From: Bacteroidota bacterium
GTDB taxonomy: Bacteria > Bacteroidota > Bacteroidia > Bacteroidales > Tenuifilaceae
Reading direction: 5' to 3'
DNA length: 13,504 nucleotides
NCBI GenBank assembly: GCA_023406715.1
Contig: JAEXVC010000103.1
Location: 1-13,504 of the forward strand
Positions 1 through 6,960 of the stretch are shown in pieces; the first letter of the stretch is position 1, and each line of letters starts with the position of its first letter. The position numbers and the translations under genes were made by a program. The notes below the pieces were generated by a model. That model made no database searches and had not been told where the DNA came from. It worked only from the letters and a program-made list of their open reading frames with translations.

Positions 1-1184
1 CTTTCTACTCCATCGCTTTTTACTCCGTAGGCTGTAACAACAACCTCCTCTAAAGCAACTGACTCGGGCTCAAGAGTTATATTCATGTAATTTCCATAGA
101 ATGGCATTTCTAAGTTTTTATATCCAATAAAGGAAAAAACAAGACTACCACCATTGCTAGGCATTGTAAGTGTAAAATTTCCATTAATATCTGTTGCCGC
201 ACCAATTGTAGTTCCTTTAACCATAACAGCAACCCCTGGAAGTGGCAGTCCATCTTCGGCAGAAATTACAGTTCCTTTTGCAATGTTGCAACCCTGCTTT
301 ATGTTATAAACTGGTGGAATTGAGTTATAGTTTAGGAAGTAAGTTTTTAATTCGGGTGCAACGCCCGAAGAATTGGGGTTGCTTGATGAAAAACGCAGTT
401 TCACATTCTTCCAGTCCTCCTTGGTTTCCTGACGAACATTTGCCTTGTAGATGATTTGTATTGGCTCACTGATGTTTTTTGCTCTTATATCGTAGGTTGG
501 GAACCACCCCGCATTATTTACCAAGTACGATAGTTCAAATTCAAAAGTTCCGGCACGCTTTGCATCAACCTTTACCAGAACTTCTCCGTTAGGATATTCT
601 TTTTTTGAGGTGAAGGTTTTTATTTGATTCTCTATGTCGGAGCGCTGTTTACTAAGTTCTTGGATGTTCTTGTTATGTTCAATCTCCTTAAGTTTAAGCG
701 CTGATAGCTGAGTGCTATAGAAAGTCATTGTTTCCTTAAGGTTTGTGATGCTGGTCTCCTGATTTTTTCCACCAATATCCCTGTTTTGCTGTAAAAAAAC
801 CAACTGTTCACCAACAATGGATAGGTAGGTGTTTTCAAGGTTGATTTTCTCGTCGATACTTTTTAGTTTTGTCTCAAAATCAACCAATTCCTTTGGTCTG
901 TCGAGTTTGTTGATAAAATTCTGCTGATGATTTACCGATAGAACTGTAATTTCACCATTGGCTTTAACCTGAACGCTTTTAGCATCAATAAATGGCGATA
1001 GGTTTACAAACTTTATAATGGTTTTACCTTGAGGTAAGTCTACTGCTTTCTTTCTTGTAACTTGCGCTCCTTCAATAAAAACTGTTACTTCGTTAACGTC
1101 GGTTTTTACCTCTTTCTCTGCAAATTCCTGAGCAAAGGTGTAAAAGGGTAGTGAGCATAGTAATGCTATTGCTAGTTTTCTCAT
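1..1184 (-). CDS. DUF4139 / MuiA-like secreted protein with a carboxypeptidase-regulatory insert (partial, C-terminus off the left edge)
   Basis: Reading leftward from the ATG at 1182-1184, the frame stays open for 394 codons to the window edge, so the C-terminal part is missing. A signal peptide covers residues 1-19 (MRKLAIALLC..., cleavage near TFA-QE). Residues about 25-115 look like the DUF4140 N-terminal domain. Residues about 85-190 are charged and heptad-like, suggesting a coiled coil. At about 215-300 the DUF4139 domain begins, with the typical AGWFPTYDIRA and KEDWKNVKL stretches. It is interrupted from about 303 by a carboxypeptidase-D regulatory-like domain (GTVISAEDGLPLPG, then ATDINGNF) ending near 378-386 in EEVVVTAYG, the phrase that follows this domain in SusC-type proteins. 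The family is annotated as mucoidy inhibitor MuiA-like or DUF4139. Its biochemical role is not established; an envelope location is inferred. The gene lies 28 nt downstream of the small membrane protein gene and probably shares its promoter. Confidence 0.85.
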   Translation of the reverse strand, partial: MRKLAIALLCSLPFYTFAQEFAEKEVKTDVNEVTVFIEGAQVTRKKAVDLPQGKTIIKFVNLSPFIDAKSVQVKANGEITVLSVNHQQNFINKLDRPKELVDFETKLKSIDEKINLENTYLSIVGEQLVFLQQNRDIGGKNQETSITNLKETMTFYSTQLSALKLKEIEHNKNIQELSKQRSDIENQIKTFTSKKEYPNGEVLVKVDAKRAGTFEFELSYLVNNAGWFPTYDIRAKNISEPIQIIYKANVRQETKEDWKNVKLRFSSSNPNSSGVAPELKTYFLNYNSIPPVYNIKQGCNIAKGTVISAEDGLPLPGVAVMVKGTTIGAATDINGNFTLTMPSNGGSLVFSFIGYKNLEMPFYGNYMNITLEPESVALEEVVVTAYGVKSDGVE

Positions 1185-1212
1185 AAAATATGAAGTATTT
1201 GTAATTTAATAT

Positions 1213-1398
1213 TTATAATCCAAACTCTTTAAGCGCGCCATAAACCAGAAATGCGGGCCATACAGCTGCTTTTAGGAATCCCAAAACTCCCATCCAGAAT
1301 GATGTGGCAGTTGATATAAAATAAATGGCTGCACCAATAAATCCAAGGCCATAGATTGCACCTGCAGGGCCATCGGCACGGTAGTTTCTGTTTTTCAT
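1213..1398 (-). CDS. Small conserved-looking membrane protein (61 aa)
   Basis: A 61-residue protein starts MKNRNYRADGPAG. A hydrophilic N-terminus is followed by two hydrophobic segments, at about residues 13-32 (AIYGLGFIGAAIYFIS) and 34-55 (FWMGVLGFLKAAVWPAFLVY), which look like a helical hairpin in the inner membrane. It has no signal peptide and no catalytic motif. From memory, short proteins with this GLGFIGA...FWMGVLGFLKA...WPAFLVY pattern occur in many bacteria as uncharacterised proteins, but I cannot confirm this without a search. A good Bacteroidota-type promoter lies about 40 nt upstream, and the DUF4139 gene follows 28 nt downstream on the same strand, so the two are probably co-transcribed. 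The function is unknown. The hydrophobic pattern and the well-placed promoter argue that it is a real gene rather than a chance frame. Confidence 0.8.
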   Translation of the reverse strand: MKNRNYRADGPAGAIYGLGFIGAAIYFISTATSFWMGVLGFLKAAVWPAFLVYGALKEFGL

Positions 1399-1437
1399 GG
1401 CTATTTGATTTTTGTTAAATGAAAGAATTTATAGAAT

Positions 1438-1467
1438 CAAATTTAATAATTTATTACTTTTCCCAAA
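1438..1467 (-). promoter_or_regulatory. Bacteroidota-type promoter for the small membrane protein and DUF4139 genes
   Basis: On the minus strand there is a TTTG (complement of 1464-1467), an 18-nt spacer, then TAAATTTG (complement of 1438-1445). This matches the -33 TTTG and -7 TAnnTTTG consensus of the Bacteroidota primary sigma factor. The implied transcription start near 1430 leaves a leader of about 30 nt before the ATG at 1398. No comparably good box was found for the divergent ABC gene in the same intergenic region. Confidence 0.7.
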
Positions 1468-1558
1468 AAATGAACCAATTGTGAAATTGTTGTACGCTAA
1501 CTTGTAACAAATTCCTCATTCGATCGTCTCATAATCATCTTAATTTAAAAATTTTTAT

Positions 1559-2428
1559 ATGATACTTAAAATCCAAAATCTCAGCAAAACCTATCCCAAT
1601 GGGGTTCAGGCTTTGAAAAATGTCAATTTAGAAATTAAAACCGGAATGTATGGGCTTGTTGGGCCAAATGGTGCAGGCAAATCAACGCTTATGCGCACTT
1701 TAGCAACGTTACAGGAGTCCGACAGCGGTACCGCGTTTTTAGACGATTTAGATATGCTCAATAATAAACCCGAGGTTAGAAAAATTTTGGGCTACTTACC
1801 TCAGGAGTTTGGACTTTACCCAAAAGTTTCGGCGGAGACTCTCCTGAATCATATTGCCGAAATGAAAGGGATTTCAAATGCATCGGAACGTAAAGAATTG
1901 GTAAAGGCTTTGCTCAATAAAACGAACCTGTATCAGCACAGGAGTAAAAATCTTGGAGGTTTTTCCGGTGGTATGAAACAGCGTTTTGGAATTGCCCAGG
2001 CACTTATTGGTAGTCCAAAATTGATTATTGTTGATGAACCAACTGCCGGACTCGATCCTACTGAACGTAACCGATTCCATAATTTGTTGAGCGAGATAGG
2101 GGAGAACGTTATTGTTATTCTTTCAACCCATATAATTGAGGATGTAAAGAGCCTTTGTAACCAGATGGCTATTATAAATTTTGGTGAAGTGTTACTACAG
2201 GGTAAACCCGATGATATTGTAAATGTATTAAATGGTAAGGTTTACCGTAAACTTATCGATAAGCACTCGTTGGAGAACTATCAGGGTATGGATATTATTT
2301 CCACAAAACTTTTACGCGGGAAGTTGGAGATAACTGTTGTTAATCATATTAATCCTGAGAATGGATTCAGTCTCTCAGAGCCATCTCTCGATGATGTTTA
2401 CTTCTCTAATGTTCGTAACACAAACTAA
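1559..2428 (+). CDS. ABC transporter ATP-binding protein
   Basis: A 289-residue cytoplasmic ATPase subunit that should power the permease encoded immediately downstream. All nucleotide-binding motifs are intact: Walker A GPNGAGKST (35-43), Q-loop Gln82 in GYLPQEFGLYP, signature FSGGM (135-139), Walker B LIIVDE (155-160), D-loop AGLD (163-166) and H-loop His191 in STHIIEDV. The short GYLPQEFGLYP Q-loop and STHIIED resemble ATPases paired with ABC-2 type permeases. The last 75 or so residues form a small C-terminal extension of the kind seen in exporter ATPases. The start at 1559 (MILKIQNLSKTYPNG) gives a standard N-terminus; an A/T-rich leader precedes it with no Shine-Dalgarno. The stop is 10 nt before the next start, so the pair forms an operon. 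The substrate cannot be told from sequence. Confidence 0.93.
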   Translation: MILKIQNLSKTYPNGVQALKNVNLEIKTGMYGLVGPNGAGKSTLMRTLATLQESDSGTAFLDDLDMLNNKPEVRKILGYLPQEFGLYPKVSAETLLNHIAEMKGISNASERKELVKALLNKTNLYQHRSKNLGGFSGGMKQRFGIAQALIGSPKLIIVDEPTAGLDPTERNRFHNLLSEIGENVIVILSTHIIEDVKSLCNQMAIINFGEVLLQGKPDDIVNVLNGKVYRKLIDKHSLENYQGMDIISTKLLRGKLEITVVNHINPENGFSLSEPSLDDVYFSNVRNTN

Positions 2429-2438
2429 TTCGTTAGCT

Positions 2439-5400
2439 ATGTTTTGGAATATTTTTCGATTCGAAATTAAGTATAGGCTAAAAAGGCCCGCAACTTATCT
2501 GTATTTTGGAATATTCTTGCTTTTTAGCATAGTGATGCTGGTAAGTGAGAATGTATCCATAGGAATGATTCCTTCCGCAGCAAACATCAATGCTCCTTAC
2601 GTGTTTGCGATTATGTCTGCCGTTTTCTCCGCATTTGGAATAATGGTTACTTCAGCAATGATGAGCACTCCTGTGGTTCGCGATTTCGATCACGATACGC
2701 ACCATTTTATCTACAGTATGCCTATAACCAAGTGGCAATACCTAGGTGGGCGTTTTGCTGGTTCAATGTTTATGACCATTATGGTTTTTATGTCGGTGCC
2801 TATTGGGTTGATGATTGGAATTGCATCAAACCACATATTTGACATTCATGCAGGTAAACTTGGTCCGTTCAGTTTGTGGTCATATTTTCAGCCGTTTTTC
2901 CTAATTGTAATTCCCAATATCTTCTTTGCCGGTTCAATATTTTTCACCTTGGCTAGTTTAACCAAAAAGATGGTTTACAGCTATATGGGTAATGTTATTC
3001 TTTTGGTGGGTTATATAGTTGCAATAAATCTTTTGGGTAATATTGATAATAGAAGTATTGGGGCATTAGTTGATCCCTTTGGTCTATCATCGCTCGATTT
3101 AATGGTTCGTTACTGGACTATTGCGGATTTCAATACCAGAATTGTAAGTCCCGATACCTACCTTTTGCTGAATAGGCTAATATGGATTAGCGTTGGTGTT
3201 ATCGCATTATTTTTTGTTTACCGAAAATTCACCTTTACAACACCCAAATCGGCTTTGCGAAAATCGAAGGTGGAGAATGGCGATGATCAGAAAAGAGAAT
3301 CAATCATACTGCCAAGATTCCAGCAATCTTTTAGTCTATTGCAGGAGTTGAAACTTTGCGTCAAGCAAGCGTGGATTTACTTTAAAGGAATAGCCACCGA
3401 TTTTGCATTTATTGCCATTATGCTGGCCGGTGTTGGGCTTGTGGCATCGGGTAGTATTAGTTTGGGGTCAAGTTACGACACCAATTTCTATCCAGTAACT
3501 CACTCTATGCTTGAATCTGTTGGTGGAAGTTTTGTTCTGTTTGTGATAATCGTACTCACGTTCTTTAGTGGTGAACTGGTTTGGAAAGAACGCTCAGTTA
3601 AGCTTAACCAGATATACGATACACTCCCTGTGCCATCGTGGATTACATATACATCAAAGTATATTGCAATGCTTATGGTTACCATTCTTGTTCAGTTTGT
3701 GATAATGCTTTCGTGTGTTGGGATTCAGATAAGCCATTCTTACTATGTGTTTGAGTTCAATCAGTATCTTGTTCAGCTGTTCGTGTTAGGTTTTGCCAAG
3801 TATGCTATACTACTTTCACTAATTATGCTGATTCAAGTGGTATCGTCGAATAAGTTCGTTGGTTTCGTGTTTGTGATGGTTTACTACGTAGTGATGTCGG
3901 TGTTGTCGCAGTTTGGATTAGAGGATGGATTGCTTCGTCCTAATGCCATCCCTTCGTATATGTATTCCGATATGAATGGTTATGGACCATTTCTTACTTC
4001 GGTGATTTGGTTTACTATTTACTGGGGTTTGTTTGCGTTAATATTGGCCTTGATTTCGAACCTATTCTGGAAGCGTGGGGCTGAATCGGGATTTAAGGTG
4101 GCAATTCGTAATGCAAAGGAACGTATGGGTATTCGTGCTATGAGGTTAAGCCTTTATTCTTGTATAGTGTTGTTTCTAGGTGTTGGAATGTTTATTTATT
4201 ACAATACACACGTGCTTAATAATTTTGAATCATCAAAACATCGGGAGAAAAAAATGGTTGAGTTTGAGAATCATTATAAATGGTTAAAGCAAAAACCACA
4301 GCCAAAAATTGTAGATGCTGATGTTTTGGTAGATATATATCCTCACGATAGTAAACTTCATATTTCTGGAACTTTCTACCTGAAGAATGCCGGGCCGGTT
4401 GCTGTTGACACCATTTATATAAATATGCCAACCAATAAGATAACTTTTAGCCAATTCAATCTTGGTGGCGATAGTGTAAAACTTGTGGACAATTACTTTG
4501 GAATTTTTAAGGTTGCACTGTCAAAACTCTTGCAGCCTGGCGATAGCCTTCCTTTAAAGTTCTCATATAATTATTGCGAAAGAGGTTTTAACAGCAATCC
4601 GCAAACACTACTTGTTGATAATGGAACTTTTTTCAACAGCAAATCCAGTTTTCCTACGATTGGATATAACGATGGCAATGAGTTATCCGATAGGGATAAA
4701 CGTAAAAAGTATAAACTTCCTGAGCAAAAACGTATGCCATTGATTTCCGATACTGCCATGTGGCAGAATACATATTTAGGTAACGATGGTAACTGGATTC
4801 GATTTAAGGCAACAGTAAGTACATCGGCCGATCAGGTTGCAATTGCCCCGGGGCGCTTGGTTAAGCAGTGGAGCAATGAGGGTAGAAATTACTATTCCTA
4901 TCAGGTTGATGGGAAAATGCTCAACTTTTTTTCATTCCTTTCAGCAGAGTATCAGGTTGAGCGTGAATCGTACAAGGGAATTGATTTGGAGGTATACTAC
5001 CACAAAGGCCATGAGTACAATCTACCCAATATGTTTAAGGCCATGCGGCAATCGTTGGATTATTTTCAGGAAAACTTTGGGCCGTTTCAACATAAAAATC
5101 TTCGTATAGCAGAGTTCCCAAGGTATGAGTCTTTTGCTCAAAGTTTTCCCGCTACCATTCCATATTCCGAGAGCATTGGTTTTATAGCCGATTTACGCGA
5201 TACTTTAGATATCGACTACGTTTTTTACGTTACTGCTCACGAAATTGCACATCAATGGTGGGCGCATCAGGTTTGCGGTGCAAATGTTCAGGGAGCAACT
5301 CTTATGAGCGAGTCGTTATCGCAGTATTCTGCGTTAATGGTAATGGAAAAGGAGTATGGTCGCGATAAAATGCGAAAATTTCTAAAGTACGAGTTGGATA

Positions 5401-6014
5401 GGTATTTAAGTTCCAGAAAGTACGAGCGAATAAAGGAGGATCCTTTATATCTAAACGAAAATCAAGGTTATATTCATTACAACAAGGGTAGTGTGGTAAT
5501 GTATAGTTTGCGCGATTTTATTGGTGAAGAAAACCTTAACAAAGCGTTGTTCAAATTTAACGCTGATTGGAAATTTCGAGAGCCCCCATTCCCAATCTCT
5601 ACAAATTTCTTGGAGTACATAAACAACGCAACTCCTGATAGTCTTAAGTATTTGATTGATGATATGTTTAAAACCATTACCCTTTACTCTAACCGGGCTG
5701 TTAAGGCTACTTATGCTGAGTTGCCCGATGGTAAGTATAAAGTGACTATCAATGTGAGTGCCCAAAAATTTAGGGCTGACGAAAAAGGTATGGAAACCGA
5801 ACAACCTTTCGACGATTATGTCGATATTGGTGTGTTTGCAAAGAATGGAAAGGACGATAAGGTGCTTTACCTTCAAAAATACAGGATGCGTTCAGGTGAG
5901 AATACTTTTGAAGTGATTGTTGTTCAAAGGCCCGAAGTTGCAGGGATTGATCCTATGAACAAGTTAATAGATCGCGATAGCGATGATAACAGAGTTAGTG
6001 TGGAAAAAGTTTAA
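2439..6014 (+). CDS. ABC-2-like permease fused to an M1-family aminopeptidase-like domain
   Basis: A 1191-residue membrane protein. The open frame extends upstream to 2337, but the ATG at 2439 (MFWNIFRFEIKYRLKRP), 10 nt after the ATPase stop, gives a typical ABC-2 permease N-terminus. Residues 1 to about 590 hold roughly 13 hydrophobic helices in two similar halves: an amphipathic loop recurs after a helix at 79-110 (VVRDFDHD..., IYSMPITKWQYLGGRF) and 381-410 (VWKERS..., IYDTLPVPSWITYTSKY). The last helix (LYSCIVLFLGVGMFIYY) leads into a domain of about 600 residues, predicted to lie outside the membrane. This carries the zinc motif HEIAH (934-938), a downstream zinc ligand Glu958 in SESLSQYSALMVMEKEYG, and a Tyr1014 in YNKGSVV at the place of the M1 catalytic tyrosine. 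The canonical GxMEN motif is absent; IPYSESIGF (from about 907) lies where it would be. This architecture is known in Bacteroidota as ABC permease/M1 aminopeptidase. Coupled transport and cleavage of peptides is inference. Confidence 0.92.
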   Translation: MFWNIFRFEIKYRLKRPATYLYFGIFLLFSIVMLVSENVSIGMIPSAANINAPYVFAIMSAVFSAFGIMVTSAMMSTPVVRDFDHDTHHFIYSMPITKWQYLGGRFAGSMFMTIMVFMSVPIGLMIGIASNHIFDIHAGKLGPFSLWSYFQPFFLIVIPNIFFAGSIFFTLASLTKKMVYSYMGNVILLVGYIVAINLLGNIDNRSIGALVDPFGLSSLDLMVRYWTIADFNTRIVSPDTYLLLNRLIWISVGVIALFFVYRKFTFTTPKSALRKSKVENGDDQKRESIILPRFQQSFSLLQELKLCVKQAWIYFKGIATDFAFIAIMLAGVGLVASGSISLGSSYDTNFYPVTHSMLESVGGSFVLFVIIVLTFFSGELVWKERSVKLNQIYDTLPVPSWITYTSKYIAMLMVTILVQFVIMLSCVGIQISHSYYVFEFNQYLVQLFVLGFAKYAILLSLIMLIQVVSSNKFVGFVFVMVYYVVMSVLSQFGLEDGLLRPNAIPSYMYSDMNGYGPFLTSVIWFTIYWGLFALILALISNLFWKRGAESGFKVAIRNAKERMGIRAMRLSLYSCIVLFLGVGMFIYYNTHVLNNFESSKHREKKMVEFENHYKWLKQKPQPKIVDADVLVDIYPHDSKLHISGTFYLKNAGPVAVDTIYINMPTNKITFSQFNLGGDSVKLVDNYFGIFKVALSKLLQPGDSLPLKFSYNYCERGFNSNPQTLLVDNGTFFNSKSSFPTIGYNDGNELSDRDKRKKYKLPEQKRMPLISDTAMWQNTYLGNDGNWIRFKATVSTSADQVAIAPGRLVKQWSNEGRNYYSYQVDGKMLNFFSFLSAEYQVERESYKGIDLEVYYHKGHEYNLPNMFKAMRQSLDYFQENFGPFQHKNLRIAEFPRYESFAQSFPATIPYSESIGFIADLRDTLDIDYVFYVTAHEIAHQWWAHQVCGANVQGATLMSESLSQYSALMVMEKEYGRDKMRKFLKYELDRYLSSRKYERIKEDPLYLNENQGYIHYNKGSVVMYSLRDFIGEENLNKALFKFNADWKFREPPFPISTNFLEYINNATPDSLKYLIDDMFKTITLYSNRAVKATYAELPDGKYKVTINVSAQKFRADEKGMETEQPFDDYVDIGVFAKNGKDDKVLYLQKYRMRSGENTFEVIVVQRPEVAGIDPMNKLIDRDSDDNRVSVEKV

Positions 6015-6032
6015 TTTTTGATATTGCTGAGC

Positions 6033-6071
6033 AAAACCCCGTAGAACTTAGTGTCTGTGGGGTTTTTGTTT
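6033..6071 (+). terminator. Rho-independent terminator after the ABC operon
   Basis: AAAACCCC (6033-6040) pairs perfectly with GGGGTTTT (6059-6066), followed by T-rich TGTTTT. The 18-nt interior can form a further imperfect stem (AGAAC with GTgTCT). It begins 19 nt after the permease-peptidase stop. On the minus strand the stem is followed by only four T, so it may act weakly for the convergent gene ending at 6158. Confidence 0.8.
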
Positions 6072-6157
6072 TAACTAATCATGATTTAAAAGAAAAATAT
6101 ATTTATGCTATTTGCACAAAGCCCTTCCTATGGTTTATAATTGCTAACAGTTTTAGA

Positions 6158-6766
6158 TCAACGGAAACGTCCAAAACTTCCTCCAACACCAACTTCAATG
6201 CTATAGCTGTTTTTTCCTAAAATTTCTTTTTTTTGAGTAGAGCTAGTCCTATTGTAGTTGCAATTAAAGAAAATGTGAAAAATATTTTCTCTTGATAGTT
6301 GAAAGAATTTCATTAAGGAGAGTCCAACAGTGTAACCTTTTCTTGAGTGAATAACAGTGGCATTATCCGTAAAATCCTCCAGCATAAATGAGCAAAAGCC
6401 AAGGTAGGTGTCAATCGAAATGTCGTTTCTAATGTAGGCTCTATATCCAGCCCTTACGGTAGCATTTTCAAGAGTTAATTCTGAGTTTTGATTATAGATA
6501 GTGCTTCCAATAATCATAGTTTTTTTTAAGTGCCTGTCGTGGGCTAAGTTGAATTTTAAACCTAGCAAGAAATTTTGTTTGATTATTGTGTTGAACTCAA
6601 TTGTAGGACAAATTGTAGTGTTAAAGTATTCCGACGATAAATTATCAAACACAAATAGGCTTGGTCCAACCTTAAGTTCTTCCCCGGATTGTAATCTACC
6701 TTGTGCACTTACAGATCCAAACCAAGCAAAAAATGTAAATAGAAATAAAGTTTTTCGGACAAGCAT
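6158..6766 (-). CDS. Secreted beta-rich protein of unknown family, probably outer-membrane barrel
   Basis: A 202-residue protein that I do not recognise. Residues 1-21 form a clear signal peptide (MLVRKTLFLFTFFAWFGSVSA, then QG). The mature part alternates polar and aromatic or aliphatic residues in short strand-like runs with polar turns, for example NFLLGLKFNLAHD, TVRAGYRAYIRND, YTVGLSLMKFF and the closing SIEVGVGGSFGRF. These resemble the strands of a small outer-membrane beta-barrel (about 8 strands), though the protein ends in Arg rather than the usual terminal aromatic. No enzyme motif is visible. It has its own strong promoter (6811-6840), stands alone on its strand, and is divergent from the CHASE4 kinase gene. 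A regulatory link between the two is possible, but rests only on position. An orphan or lineage-restricted gene is likely. Confidence 0.75.
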   Translation of the reverse strand: MLVRKTLFLFTFFAWFGSVSAQGRLQSGEELKVGPSLFVFDNLSSEYFNTTICPTIEFNTIIKQNFLLGLKFNLAHDRHLKKTMIIGSTIYNQNSELTLENATVRAGYRAYIRNDISIDTYLGFCSFMLEDFTDNATVIHSRKGYTVGLSLMKFFQLSRENIFHIFFNCNYNRTSSTQKKEILGKNSYSIEVGVGGSFGRFR

Positions 6767-6810
6767 AAGTTGATCACATTTTTAATGGATTATCAAAGAA
6801 ACTTGTTACT

Positions 6811-6840
6811 CAAAGGTAATGCCATAAACCTTTTGGCAAA
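6811..6840 (-). promoter_or_regulatory. Bacteroidota-type promoter for the secreted 202-aa protein
   Basis: On the minus strand TTTG (complement of 6837-6840) is followed by an 18-nt spacer and TACCTTTG (complement of 6811-6818), a full match to TTTG-N-TAnnTTTG. The spacing is the same as at 1438-1467. The expected transcript start near 6804 gives a leader of about 38 nt before the ATG at 6766. Confidence 0.72.
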
Positions 6841-6960
6841 AACTAATTCCAACTTTTATCATTTAAAACAAGCTTTGCATCAAATATTTATAAGAATTAT
6901 CAATAATTTGAAAACTCTACCCATCTAAAATCCGTTTATTCTATTGTTAATTTATTAATA

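Noticed and set aside
242..454. Plus-strand 70-codon open frame in the DUF4139 region
   Set aside because: It is antisense to a clear coding frame with recognisable domains and has no features of its own.
1478..1505. ATTG ... TAACTTGT as a promoter for the ABC operon
   Set aside because: The downstream box mismatches two of the six fixed positions and the upstream box is imperfect.
2337..2438. Upstream extension of the permease-peptidase frame overlapping the ATPase gene
   Set aside because: The extra 34 residues are the ATPase C-terminal DNA read in another frame; the ATG at 2439 gives a normal ABC-2 permease N-terminus 10 nt after the ATPase stop.
5451..5876. Minus-strand 141-codon open frame
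   Set aside because: It lies inside the M1 peptidase coding region, has no family features and is an antisense shadow.
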